Of a stretch of 64,000 nt of DNA, positions 37,391 through 45,749 are shown in pieces. The DNA is from Cytophagales bacterium (lineage in GTDB: Bacteria; Bacteroidota; Bacteroidia; Cytophagales; Cyclobacteriaceae): positions 18,702 through 82,701 of the forward strand of contig JADBYK010000030.1 in the NCBI GenBank assembly GCA_020403045.1. Reading direction: 5' to 3'. Made by a program: the position numbers and the translations under genes. The notes beneath the pieces are model-generated. The model was not told the DNA's origin. It saw only the letters and a list, made by a program, of their open reading frames with translations, and made no database searches. Each line of letters opens with the position of its first letter. Position 1 is the first letter of the stretch.

Positions 37391-37912
37391 ATGAAAGTAT
37401 TAATCTTGAGCGTTGCTTTCCTTTTTAACTGGGCCCTTTGTACGGCTCAAAAGGTCGACTTCGATAAGAAGTTGAAAGACTTAAACATCGAACTCTTCAC
37501 GCCCGGCAAGCCCATTGCAAATTATGTGAAAGCCGTAAGAACGGGCAACTTACTTTACTTGTCAGGCCACGGCCCTACAAAAGCGGATGGCAGCAACATC
37601 ATTGGAAAAGTAGGCAAAGACTTAACCATCGAGCAGGGCTATGATGCAGCAAGGCAGACCGGGATTTCTCTTCTCTCTACGTTGAAATCCGAAATTGGTG
37701 ATTTAAATAAAGTAAAGAGAATTGTGAAAGTCCTAGGCATGGTGAATTGCACCGAAACGTTTGGAGACCAACCGAAAGTGATCAATGGTTTTTCTGATTT
37801 GATGGTGGCCGTTTTTGGTGAGAAAGGAAAACACGCACGCTCTGCAGTGGGAATGTATGCACTACCCATGGGGATGGCCGTGGAGATTGAAATTATTGTA
37901 GAGCTCGAATAG
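37391..37912 (+). CDS. Exported RidA/YjgF-family protein
   Basis: 173 aa from ATG 37391, giving a signal peptide MKVLILSVAFLFNWALCTAQ; the track start at 37349 would hide it. The mature part is a RidA-like chorismate-mutase-fold domain (PIANYVKAVRTGNLLYLSGHGP, LSTLKSEIGDLNKVKRIVKVLGMVN, HARSAVGMYALPMGMAVEIE). RidA hydrolyses reactive enamines from PLP enzymes in the cytoplasm; this form has the longer XdlA-like core without the usual catalytic Arg in PVARSAV-type context, and export suggests a different role. Substrate unknown. Confidence 0.9.
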   Translation: MKVLILSVAFLFNWALCTAQKVDFDKKLKDLNIELFTPGKPIANYVKAVRTGNLLYLSGHGPTKADGSNIIGKVGKDLTIEQGYDAARQTGISLLSTLKSEIGDLNKVKRIVKVLGMVNCTETFGDQPKVINGFSDLMVAVFGEKGKHARSAVGMYALPMGMAVEIEIIVELE

Positions 37913-37951
37913 GGTCGTGTAACAACAGCGTTTGTTGATCGTCTTGCTCAC

Positions 37952-38584
37952 ATGCTCGATTGGTTTTACGCACTCAGAAGGTTTCGATTTTTTAAGCTGG
38001 TGGTTATTTACTTGCGATACCTCATTGGTTTCGCCTTTGTGTTTGCATCCTTTATTAAAATTCAAGGAGAGCGATTCACAACGCTTCCAACCACCGAACC
38101 GGTTGGATATTTTTTTGAAGCCATGTATCAAACTGGTTTTTATTGGAATTTTCTAGGTTGGAGTCAATTTATTGCCGGAACGTTGTTGATGACCCAACGT
38201 TTTGCAACAGTTGGAGCGATGGCTTTCTTCCCCATCATATTGAATGTTTTTATGATTACGAACGCCATTGATTTTGGCATGGGCACTCCTATTATTACAA
38301 GTCTCATGTTATTGGGAACCATTTTTTTACTCTTGTGGGATTATAAAAAATGGATTATTGTGTTTCAACGAGATCACACCATTAAAATCGATTTGACCAA
38401 CGAACCTGAAGATCTATTTATGAATGACCCAATTTGGGTAATTACAGGAATCTGGTTTGTGGTGCTGCTAATCCTTCCACGTGTGTTGCCTATCGGAAGT
38501 CCATTTACGTGGTCGGCTTTTTTTCCCTTAATTGGATTGCTGGCATTTGCTTATGCTATGATCAAATATCGGAAAATGAAATAG
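37952..38584 (+). CDS. DoxX-like integral membrane protein
   Basis: 210 aa with about five hydrophobic segments. The first part (YLRYLIGFAFVFASFIKIQG, then GYFFEAMYQTGFYWNFLGWSQFIAGTLL and IILNVFMITNAIDFG) has the DoxX-type four-helix layout seen in quinone-related or redox membrane proteins. An additional helix near the C-terminus ends in YAMIKYRKMK. It starts 39 bp after the RidA gene. Family assignment is moderate; function unknown. Confidence 0.78.
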   Translation: MLDWFYALRRFRFFKLVVIYLRYLIGFAFVFASFIKIQGERFTTLPTTEPVGYFFEAMYQTGFYWNFLGWSQFIAGTLLMTQRFATVGAMAFFPIILNVFMITNAIDFGMGTPIITSLMLLGTIFLLLWDYKKWIIVFQRDHTIKIDLTNEPEDLFMNDPIWVITGIWFVVLLILPRVLPIGSPFTWSAFFPLIGLLAFAYAMIKYRKMK

Positions 38585-38613
38585 CAACATTGATCAGTAC
38601 TATTTGTCAAACA

Positions 38614-40272
38614 CTAGGTTCTCCCTAAACGGCTACTCACTTTTTTCGCCTCATCAATTACCTCCTTCGGATAGTTGGCGAGTTCCAAAAGCTTAATGGC
38701 ATTTCGAGTGGTCAGCGGACCGAATTTAAGTTGATGGTCGAAGTGCAGTTCCTTACTTTCCACCGTTTCAGTGAAATGATATAAATCGTATTCGGATGAA
38801 AGCATCTCGGCCAGCTCAATATCGTGTGTGGACACGATGACAATGTTATCTTTTCTGTTTAAGTAAGTGAGAATAGCTTTTGCCGCGCCAATTCGTTCTG
38901 CCGTGTTCGTGCCTTTGAAAACTTCATCCAATACAAATAGGTTCTGGTGCGAACTTTCGGCTTCCGTTAATAAAGAGGCCATGATTTTCACCTCCTGGAA
39001 ATAATAGCTTTTGCCTTGAAACAAGTTGTCGTCAATGCGAATGGATGAAAATTGCTTGATAGGAGGGGAAACAAATTCATCTGCAAAACAAGTATAAATG
39101 GTTTGTGCGAGTATGGAATTAATAGTGAGTGTTCGCAAGAAAGTCGATTTGCCAGACATATTGGAGCCGGTAATCAGAATACTCTTCCCATCAATGGTCA
39201 GATCATTTTTTACACATGCTTCAATCAGCGGATGGTAGATGCCTTGGGCGATAATTTTCTTTTTGGGAGTGGTAAGAGTAGGCTGGCATGTATTTAATGA
39301 ACCTGCCCGAAGAGACAGGATTGAAATGGCCATATCAATATTTCCCACGTAGGTGAATAACTCGGAAATGGCTTCTTGTTTTTTTTCAAGTTCATGGATA
39401 ATTCGAAACAGGGATATGACTTCCACCAGGAAAAATATCTTGATGAGCTCGACAAAGTACAAACCGATCTGACTTAGCTCTGCCCCTAATCCATCATTAC
39501 CACTCAAGGAAATAAACCTGGATTTCCGCTGAAAGGATCGCAAGCTTGCAATGGCTTCTATCGCTTGCGCATTCGAAAAGAGCTTTCCTCTTTTTAGTAA
39601 TGCATTCGATACCTGGATTAATACGTTTAGCTGAGGGAAAGACCGGGTAAACTGAAAGGTGTTTCCCTTGTTCCAGTAGTGCACCAACATATTTGCCGTG
39701 AAGGGCACCATCATCAGAATGATACAAAACGGATAACTAAACGCCAGCAACGCCAGCACTAGTAACAACGCCAGATTTAAGTAAATAGCCCATAACCACT
39801 TCGGTCTTTTTAATAAATCCCCACCCATCAATGAAGCGATGTGATAGGCATCGGTGTGGTTAAGTTTTAGTAGTTCGAATTGAACTTCTTCGCGCAGCCG
39901 CTCGTCTTTCTTGAAGGCGTCAATAAAAGGATCTAACGGACTATGCAATTGATCGGTAGGCTGCACGACTTTTGCATATAACACCTGCTGCCCTACACGA
40001 CTGGTTGTTCTGTCAATAAATGAAAACAAACTATAGAAGTCAATATCTTCTATCGTCTGCTCGGTAAGCCGGTGAAACGGATCACCTTGCGATAAATCTG
40101 AATACTTTTTAATTCTGTCGAAGTCGAATGGAACAGATTTAGGCTTCGCCCAATGGGCGCGGAGCTCTAACTTTTTCTTTTTTAGTCTTCTTTTGTTGAT
40201 GAGTCGGAGTATCAGTACAACCGAAACAAAAAGAATTGTTAGTAGAATGAGATATCCAATTTGTGGAGGCAT
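38614..40272 (-). CDS. Membrane-anchored MutS-family ATPase
   Basis: 552 aa. The C-terminal MutS ATPase is clear: Walker A ITGSNMSGKSTFLRTL, a MutS-specific segment FSSIRIDDNLFQGKSYYFQEVKIMASLL, Walker B NLFVLDEVFKGTNTAERI and VSTHDIELAE. The N-terminus is a hydrophobic helix (MPPQIGYLILLTILFVSVVLIL) and another pair sits near residues 170-200, so it is anchored in the membrane. There is no mismatch-binding domain I and no Smr domain. Similar proteins in Bacteroidota are annotated simply as MutS-related; their role in DNA metabolism is not established. Confidence 0.88.
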   Translation of the reverse strand: MPPQIGYLILLTILFVSVVLILRLINKRRLKKKKLELRAHWAKPKSVPFDFDRIKKYSDLSQGDPFHRLTEQTIEDIDFYSLFSFIDRTTSRVGQQVLYAKVVQPTDQLHSPLDPFIDAFKKDERLREEVQFELLKLNHTDAYHIASLMGGDLLKRPKWLWAIYLNLALLLVLALLAFSYPFCIILMMVPFTANMLVHYWNKGNTFQFTRSFPQLNVLIQVSNALLKRGKLFSNAQAIEAIASLRSFQRKSRFISLSGNDGLGAELSQIGLYFVELIKIFFLVEVISLFRIIHELEKKQEAISELFTYVGNIDMAISILSLRAGSLNTCQPTLTTPKKKIIAQGIYHPLIEACVKNDLTIDGKSILITGSNMSGKSTFLRTLTINSILAQTIYTCFADEFVSPPIKQFSSIRIDDNLFQGKSYYFQEVKIMASLLTEAESSHQNLFVLDEVFKGTNTAERIGAAKAILTYLNRKDNIVIVSTHDIELAEMLSSEYDLYHFTETVESKELHFDHQLKFGPLTTRNAIKLLELANYPKEVIDEAKKVSSRLGRT

Positions 40273-40275
40273 GCG

Positions 40276-41148
40276 CTAGTCTACTTCCCTCCCCATCACC
40301 CACTTCAACATTTCAAACCAATCCTGTCTGTCTAAATTGATGTCAACCGATTTGGCCGCTTCAGTGATTCGCTCTGGTTTGGTAGTGCCAAGGATGGGAA
40401 AAATATGGGAAGGATGTTTAAGCAACCAGGCTAATGCCAACTGACTATAAGAAGCATTGTACTTGGCGGCTTTTGCAAACCAAACACGTTCTTCAAAATG
40501 GAGCTTTCCACCACCTAATGGTGACCAGGCCATTGCGCTTGTCCCATGCTTCAACATCAAGTCCAAATCCCCATTGAATAGTGGATCAATCCGCGAAAGT
40601 GAAATCTCTATTTGATTGGTGACTAAAGGGAATGGTAAGAAGTGTTGTAGCATTTCAAACTGTGAAGGCGTGAAATTGGAAACACCAAAGTGTAAGACCT
40701 TTCCCGCAGCTTTCAGCTTTACAAATGTTTCCGATACTTCATGTGGGTCCATAAGTGGATCGGGGCGATGAATTAAAAGCAAGTCAAGATGATCGGTATG
40801 CAACATCTTTAATGAATTCTCAACCGACCAGGTGATATGCTCTTCTGATGTATCGTAATGTTTTACCCAGGTGGTGGGTCTTTTGGCTGAACTAAACTTG
40901 ATGCCACACTTCGTGACAAGTTGAATCTTCTCTCGAAGGGACACGTCATTCTTCAAGGCATTGCCAAACAACTCTTCACAACTATGATCTCCATAAATAT
41001 CGGCATGGTCGAAAGTGGTGATGCCTTCATCTAGCGAAGTATGAATCAACCGCTCCACCGTTTCAGTAGACAACGTGTGCCACCGCCATACACCGGTGAT
41101 GATGCGCGAAAAACTTGGTCCTTTGGGATGAAGCGGTTGAACTATCAT
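40276..41148 (-). CDS. Aldo/keto reductase (YdhF-like)
   Basis: 290 aa NADPH-dependent carbonyl reductase with (beta/alpha)8 fold. Active-site residues are in ITTFDHADIYGDHSCEELFG (Asp and Tyr), the Lys in LVTKCGIKF, and the His in LLLIHRPDPLMDP. The start SRIITGVWRWH is typical of the YdhF-type branch. It overlaps the small secreted protein gene upstream by 4 bp and is followed by the MutS-family gene after 3 bp, so these three form one transcript. Substrate unknown. Confidence 0.93.
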   Translation of the reverse strand: MIVQPLHPKGPSFSRIITGVWRWHTLSTETVERLIHTSLDEGITTFDHADIYGDHSCEELFGNALKNDVSLREKIQLVTKCGIKFSSAKRPTTWVKHYDTSEEHITWSVENSLKMLHTDHLDLLLIHRPDPLMDPHEVSETFVKLKAAGKVLHFGVSNFTPSQFEMLQHFLPFPLVTNQIEISLSRIDPLFNGDLDLMLKHGTSAMAWSPLGGGKLHFEERVWFAKAAKYNASYSQLALAWLLKHPSHIFPILGTTKPERITEAAKSVDINLDRQDWFEMLKWVMGREVD

Positions 41149-41456
41149 GATTTATAGTGTTGAAAACATTTGCTGCTTTTGCTGGCCGTCATTCGTTTAC
41201 ACCTTGTTCCATCTGCAGTCTTGCCACTACATTGAGCTACTTTGTCTTTCGTATGGTCGTCTGGTTTGCATACGCCACAAGGTCCTTTCCCTGCTTTCTT
41301 CGCTACGGCCAATGTCATGCCATCGGCATCGCCAGAAAGTTTACAATCAGCAGTGTGGTATTTTTCGCCTTTGGCCGAGGCATACACCGTTTGGCTGAAG
41401 CCATTGATGGCTAACCCAAAGAACAAGAATAAACTGAAAAGAATAGTCTTTTTCAT
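41145..41456 (-). CDS. Small exported Cys-rich protein
   Basis: 103 aa with signal peptide MKKTILFSLFLFFGLAINGFSQ. The mature part has two Cys modules: YHTADCKL...GPCGVCKP, a likely metal site like those at the ends of secreted nucleases, and QCSGKTADGTRCKRMTASKSSKCFQH, which resembles the DUF5763-type zinc motif. Six Cys and two to three His residues suggest zinc or redox binding. Encoded at the head of the aldo/keto reductase transcript with a 4-bp overlap. Confidence 0.85.
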   Translation of the reverse strand: MKKTILFSLFLFFGLAINGFSQTVYASAKGEKYHTADCKLSGDADGMTLAVAKKAGKGPCGVCKPDDHTKDKVAQCSGKTADGTRCKRMTASKSSKCFQHYKS

Positions 41457-41575
41457 AATTTACAGGGGTTTGTGTTTAGCTTAACAAACCCAAGTTGTGA
41501 TTTTTTGAGGAAGAATAAAAATTGGTAGACCAATCAATACTGGCGAAAGTTAACTTTGAAAAAAGAGAAATTGAA

Positions 41576-42715
41576 ATGACGGCAGACTTAAAAAACATTT
41601 GTGCCCATGCAGGCGCCACACCAGATCCTTCAACGGGAGCTGTCACATCTCCACTTTATTTTTCATCTACATTTCATTATCCGCCCACAGGCGATTATCC
41701 AAGTGGGCATATTTATAGTCGCGAATCAAACCCAACACGCACCTCTCTTGAAACAATATTGGCGCAATTGGAACAAGGTGAAGATGCAGCCGCCTTCAGC
41801 AGCGGCAGCGCGGCCGCCAATGCTGTTTTTTTAAGTTTACGACCAAGCGATCATGTAATCATCAACTTTGATGCATATGCCGGGATTCGCACAATGCTTC
41901 GTGATATTTTTATACCATGGGGATTGCAAGTAACATTTGTTGACCTGAGTGATATCAGTAATTTAGCTAAATCGATTCAGCCAAACACCAAGTTGGTATG
42001 GACTGAATCGCCCACCAATCCACAACTTCGAATTGTCGATTTGATTTCGGGGATCACCATTTGCAAGCAACATCATATCAAAGTAGCTGTCGATAATACG
42101 TTTGCCACGCCCGCATTACAAAATCCAATAGTGCTGGGTGCAGATATTGTGATGCACAGCACCACCAAATATTTAGGTGGACATAGTGATATGACGGGAG
42201 GCGCGTTGATTACAGCAAGAAAAGATGAAATGTGGGAACGCATTCGTCACATTCAACACATACAAGGAGCGATACCGAGTCCATTTGATTGTTGGTTGTT
42301 GATGCGGGGCATTCGGAGTTTTGTTCCGCGCATGACGCAGCACTTGAGCAACGCAAAAGCAGTGGCACTATTTTTATCGACACATCCCAAAGTAGAAAAA
42401 GTATTGTATCCCGGATTGCCCACGCACACAGGCCACGAAGTAGCGAAAAAACAAATGAGCGATTTTGGGGCGATGATGTCGTTTTTAGTAAGAGGCACTA
42501 AAGAAGATGCTATCAAAATAGCTCAGCGCGTAAAAGTATTTACCAACGCCACCAGTTTGGGTGGCACGGAAAGTTTATTGGAGCATCGAAAGAGTGTAGA
42601 AGGCCCGGATTCACCTACACCGGATAATTTGATTAGACTAAGTGTGGGCTTAGAAGATAGTAATAGTTTGATTGCTGATCTAAAACAGGCATTGGGTGAT
42701 TTGATCAGCTTCTAG
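41576..42715 (+). CDS. Trans-sulfuration PLP enzyme (cystathionine gamma-synthase/lyase family)
   Basis: 379 aa from ATG 41576 (the track start is a TTG at 41522). Cys/Met metabolism PLP-dependent enzyme. Substrate-binding YSRESNPTRTSLE, cofactor-binding FSSGSAAANAVFLSL, AVDNTFATPALQNP and the PLP-Lys in HSTTKYLGGHSD are present, with SLGGTESLLEHR near the C-terminus. It may be a cystathionine gamma-synthase, gamma-lyase or methionine gamma-lyase; the sequence alone does not separate them. The last 10 bp overlap the remnant of a toxin gene on the other strand. Confidence 0.93.
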   Translation: MTADLKNICAHAGATPDPSTGAVTSPLYFSSTFHYPPTGDYPSGHIYSRESNPTRTSLETILAQLEQGEDAAAFSSGSAAANAVFLSLRPSDHVIINFDAYAGIRTMLRDIFIPWGLQVTFVDLSDISNLAKSIQPNTKLVWTESPTNPQLRIVDLISGITICKQHHIKVAVDNTFATPALQNPIVLGADIVMHSTTKYLGGHSDMTGGALITARKDEMWERIRHIQHIQGAIPSPFDCWLLMRGIRSFVPRMTQHLSNAKAVALFLSTHPKVEKVLYPGLPTHTGHEVAKKQMSDFGAMMSFLVRGTKEDAIKIAQRVKVFTNATSLGGTESLLEHRKSVEGPDSPTPDNLIRLSVGLEDSNSLIADLKQALGDLISF

Positions 42716-42994
42716 GAAGTTTTATGGGGTCTCGCTTATCATGAAAACACGAAAGTACTCTTACGGTATTGCTTGATTCATGAATAACGAAGTATAGAGA
42801 AAATGGGAACTTTCGAAGCTTTAAAGACCGTACATCTTTATATCGCAGTCTACATTATGGATTGACGGCTAACTGAGAGTAGCTATTTTTCAAAGACGCG
42901 ACAAAATTTTGAGGGCGTTAGTACTATTTGCTGTGCAATAATTGATCGAATTTTCTATTTCTTTTTGAGCTCTCGGAGACACGATTACTTTTAT
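42705..42994 (-). pseudogene. Broken ParE/RelE-family toxin gene
   Basis: Below the antitoxin gene the - strand encodes IKVIVSPRAQKEIENSIN in one frame and, after a shift near 42891, SLKNSYSQLAVNP, an in-frame TAA, then CRLRYKDVRSLKLRKF and ...VLSCFHDKRDP in another. These match the start and end of a ParE/RelE toxin (~96 residues). The initiation codon position reads ATA, in the tetranucleotide ATAA that ends the antitoxin; an ancestral ATGA overlap would give ATG. Start loss, a 1-nt deletion and a nonsense codon all indicate decay. The remnant also runs into the 3' end of the convergent trans-sulfuration gene. Confidence 0.8.
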
Positions 42995-43221
42995 AAACCA
43001 TATTTTTGGTTTAGTTGCCGAATAGACTCTTCTGAACTGACGTAGTCTTTCTCGTTTTCTTTCAATCTTTCATCTAAAATTTCTTTCATCTCAGGAGTTA
43101 GCTCCATATCATCTTCTTCCACGACTATTGTGATGGGCCTAGACTTAAATGTAGCCTTAATAGAGTCTAGTAAATCTGAGTTAACCTCTTCAGCCGAATT
43201 CAAATGATATGTTGTATACAT
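42991..43221 (-). CDS. Antitoxin-like small protein (partner of broken ParE toxin)
   Basis: 76 aa: begins MYTTYHLNSAEEVNSDLLDS and contains RPITIVVEEDDMELTPEMKE and a C-terminal SSEESIRQLNQKYGL. The order, size and acidic character fit an antitoxin of the RelB/ParD or addiction-module type, with an N-terminal folded part and a C-terminal toxin-binding tail. It is intact, while the adjoining toxin is a pseudogene, so it is an orphan antitoxin here. It could still bind other toxins or regulate its own promoter. Confidence 0.75.
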   Translation of the reverse strand: MYTTYHLNSAEEVNSDLLDSIKATFKSRPITIVVEEDDMELTPEMKEILDERLKENEKDYVSSEESIRQLNQKYGL

Positions 43222-43669
43222 ATGGTTTAATTAAACGCTTTCAAATTTAATGAAAGGTGAGAAGTTAACAAAGTGTTACAACGCGGCCGTTGGTTTCCAC
43301 CCTCCTGACAGCATGTACTAGAAGGCTATTGTGGGCATAAAGATTAAGCGCCATTGCTTACTCATCTCTACAAATGTTTTTTATGCTTTGGAGTTTTCGC
43401 AATTGGAAACATTGGCGAATATCCAAATTTTCTAAGATACCCCTTGCACTTTCTTGAAAGATTGCCCCCAACGGTAGGCTTTCGTAAAAACTGACCGATG
43501 AAACTTGAGGCAATTTCTTGACTAGAATCAATTGCCCAGACAATACTCGCTTGATTTGGGTTAAGTAAAGAAGCGAATTCACTGAAGTTAACTCAAATCA
43601 ATTCATTCTTTACATGATGAGTTCCAAATTTGAGCCATCAAAGAATTTATCATTTAAAACAAAAATTAT
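43222..43669. other. Gene-poor stretch upstream of antitoxin and OMP genes
   Basis: 448 bp. Two overlapping open frames of ~70 codons exist on the - strand (43358-43600), one in the track and one reading SEFASLLNPNQASIVWAIDS, but neither matches a family I recognise and neither has a convincing start. It may hold a decayed gene. The promoters for the antitoxin (- strand) and for the beta-barrel gene (+ strand) should be here, but no clear TAnnTTTG box is seen. Confidence 0.5.
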
Positions 43670-44320
43670 ATGATTAGCTCATCGTTCAAACACTCGTTGT
43701 TTATCTTTATCTTGATCGCGTTAGGAGGCGCTGCTTACGGGCAAAATGTAAAGAGGGATACTTCGTTTACATTTGCTGAAATTCGATTTGGTTACGGAGC
43801 GAATTATTTTGGAAAAGGTCTTTCTGAAGCGTATGATGCCGGAAACTTCAGTACTTCGGCCGGTTTGTTAGCGACATTAGCAGCTTACCACAAGTTTGAA
43901 AAAATCAAACATGTTGTTATAGGAATGAAATATAAATCGCTGGGAGCAGCGCCATCGAAGGGTGACAACGGCTACGAAATGTTCTTTAACTATTGGGGGG
44001 TTGCTGTTTCCGCGCGTTATTTTCCCTTCCAAAAATCGGCTCACCGAGGGCTATTTTTGCAAGCGGATTACTTTTTCATTACTCAGTTAACCCAAAAATA
44101 TCGATCCACTGCAAATTTAGAATTCAATCATCAGTTTGCCATCGGCAGTGGCTATGCAGTGGGCATTGGCTATGCGTTGAACTTACCCAACAAAAAGAAA
44201 AATCGCATTACAATTGGAATTGAATATGAGCAGGACAGCCGAAAAGGTGAGGTGAGCAACATTGGGGACAAGACTTTTGCGAGTTCAAATTTGGGTTTTT
44301 TGGTTGGCTTTATTTTCTGA
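43670..44320 (+). CDS. Putative outer-membrane beta-barrel protein
   Basis: 216 aa. A signal peptide (MISSSFKHSLFIFILIALGGAAYGQ) is followed by alternating strands with aromatic residues (TFAEIRFGYGANYFGKG, WGVAVSARYFPFQKS, GLFLQADYFFITQL, YAVGIGYALNLPN) ending in SSNLGFLVGFIF with a terminal Phe, as in outer-membrane barrels. About eight strands. Family not identified. The last 11 bp overlap the 3' end of the convergent MATE gene. Confidence 0.85.
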   Translation: MISSSFKHSLFIFILIALGGAAYGQNVKRDTSFTFAEIRFGYGANYFGKGLSEAYDAGNFSTSAGLLATLAAYHKFEKIKHVVIGMKYKSLGAAPSKGDNGYEMFFNYWGVAVSARYFPFQKSAHRGLFLQADYFFITQLTQKYRSTANLEFNHQFAIGSGYAVGIGYALNLPNKKKNRITIGIEYEQDSRKGEVSNIGDKTFASSNLGFLVGFIF

Positions 44321-45665
44321 TTGAGCTGAGTTTTTTCCAGTTACCTGATCGCATATACCAGAAGGCCATCGAGAACATGCAAATCCAATACACCCATTCG
44401 CTCACCCATCCCCATATGATGGACATATTCCATACTTCCAATACGAGATAAACATAGAGTGTGTAAGCAAAAAGAGTTACGATTTCAATAATCAGATTTA
44501 CGACTGTATTTCCTGAACCGGTCACCGCATTAAGCCACACCACAGAAAAGGATTGAAGAAACAAGGCCGAGGATACTACTCGCAAAACAGGAGTGGCATA
44601 GGCAATGAAATCTTCGCCCTGGCCAAACATCGAGAGCAACGCGCCTGGGAAAATATTGAGCACGACAATCAACGTAAGCGAAAAAGCCGCACTCACTTTG
44701 GCGATGCGTTTCACCAAGGGCATTACTTCTTCTTGTTTGCCTTGCCCAATCACATTGCTCACCATCGTATTGGTGGTAGCCGCAAAGGCCCACGAAAAAA
44801 TCCCCGCTAGGCCAAATACATTTCGCATCGTATTGGAAACGGCCAAATCGCGTGCGCCATGGTGCTCGATCAGGATGTAAAAATATTCCCATGTAACAAT
44901 GCTAAGTGCGAATTGTAAAATAAGTGGCGTTGATTTAAACAGAATCAACTTGATGGAGCTGAGTTCCAATTTCCAACTTTCAAATAACCCAAAGGCTTTG
45001 TTAATACCTTTTGCATGAATGACGCCAAAGATTACCAACAATCCGGTTGCTTCTGCAATGATGGAAGCGTAGGCTGCTCCATTAAAACCCATTTTCGGAA
45101 AACCAAAGTGACCATAAATAAATGCGTAGTCGAAAAAGATATTGGCAATGGCTTCGCTCAGTGTGCCCCATACCAAAAATTTTGTTTGATTCGTACCTAC
45201 CAAGAGCGCATTGCGCATCACGTACAGATACAAAAAAGGCAACCCCCAGATACGGATAAAAATAAATCCAATCACTTCTTCAGCGATCACTTGATTGTGA
45301 ATCGTGGCGCGCAAAATCATGGGCGCTAAGGTGTAGCTGATCAATATTCCAATGAGCGAAACCCCCAGAGCAGCCCACACGCCATGATAAAACAGCTTAC
45401 CAATTTCCTTCGGTTGGTTTTCTCCTGCTTTGCGCGCGATCAGCGATTGTAGACCATTGTTTAAGCCACTGCCGATTACAGCAAATATTAAGTAATAGAC
45501 TCCGGTGATGGCTGCACTGGCCAGCGCCTTTTCGCCCAATCCACCTAAAAAGACATTGTTGGTAATGAAATTGATTTGAGGAACAATCAATGCCAATGAG
45601 ATGGGCATCGCCAACCCAAGTATTTGTTTGTAGCCGGTTTGAAGGCGAAGGTCTTTAGAATTCAT
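44310..45665 (-). CDS. MATE family efflux transporter
   Basis: 451 aa inner-membrane pump with twelve hydrophobic segments and internal twofold similarity. It exports drugs or metabolites in exchange for Na+ or H+. Motifs include the N-terminal ILGLAMPISLALIVPQINFITNNVFLGGLGEKALASAAI and FGLAGIFSWAFAATTNTMVSNVIGQGKQEEV in the second half. Subgroup (NorM, DinF) unclear. A candidate promoter lies 14 bp upstream of the start. Confidence 0.93.
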   Translation of the reverse strand: MNSKDLRLQTGYKQILGLAMPISLALIVPQINFITNNVFLGGLGEKALASAAITGVYYLIFAVIGSGLNNGLQSLIARKAGENQPKEIGKLFYHGVWAALGVSLIGILISYTLAPMILRATIHNQVIAEEVIGFIFIRIWGLPFLYLYVMRNALLVGTNQTKFLVWGTLSEAIANIFFDYAFIYGHFGFPKMGFNGAAYASIIAEATGLLVIFGVIHAKGINKAFGLFESWKLELSSIKLILFKSTPLILQFALSIVTWEYFYILIEHHGARDLAVSNTMRNVFGLAGIFSWAFAATTNTMVSNVIGQGKQEEVMPLVKRIAKVSAAFSLTLIVVLNIFPGALLSMFGQGEDFIAYATPVLRVVSSALFLQSFSVVWLNAVTGSGNTVVNLIIEIVTLFAYTLYVYLVLEVWNMSIIWGWVSEWVYWICMFSMAFWYMRSGNWKKLSSIRK

Positions 45666-45678
45666 TAGATTAGAACCT

Positions 45679-45686
45679 CAAAAGTA
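45679..45686 (-). promoter_or_regulatory. Candidate -7 box upstream of MATE gene
   Basis: Reads TACTTTTG on the - strand, matching TAnnTTTG, 14-21 bp before the MATE start. The same eight bases occur before the M1 peptidase 2 and DUF4783 genes. No -33 box seen. Confidence 0.42.
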
Positions 45687-45749
45687 ATTTAAATCCATCA
45701 CCTTAGACTAACTTTATAGAACATACGTCAATCTTAAAACACACACACC

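Noticed and set aside
43358-43582. 74-aa ORF upstream of the antitoxin
   Set aside because: No recognised family, and another frame is equally open across the same bases; it may be decayed DNA.
44530-44892. 120-aa ORF overlapping the MATE gene
   Set aside because: A shadow frame of the transporter, rich in Arg, His and Cys as expected from an out-of-frame reading.
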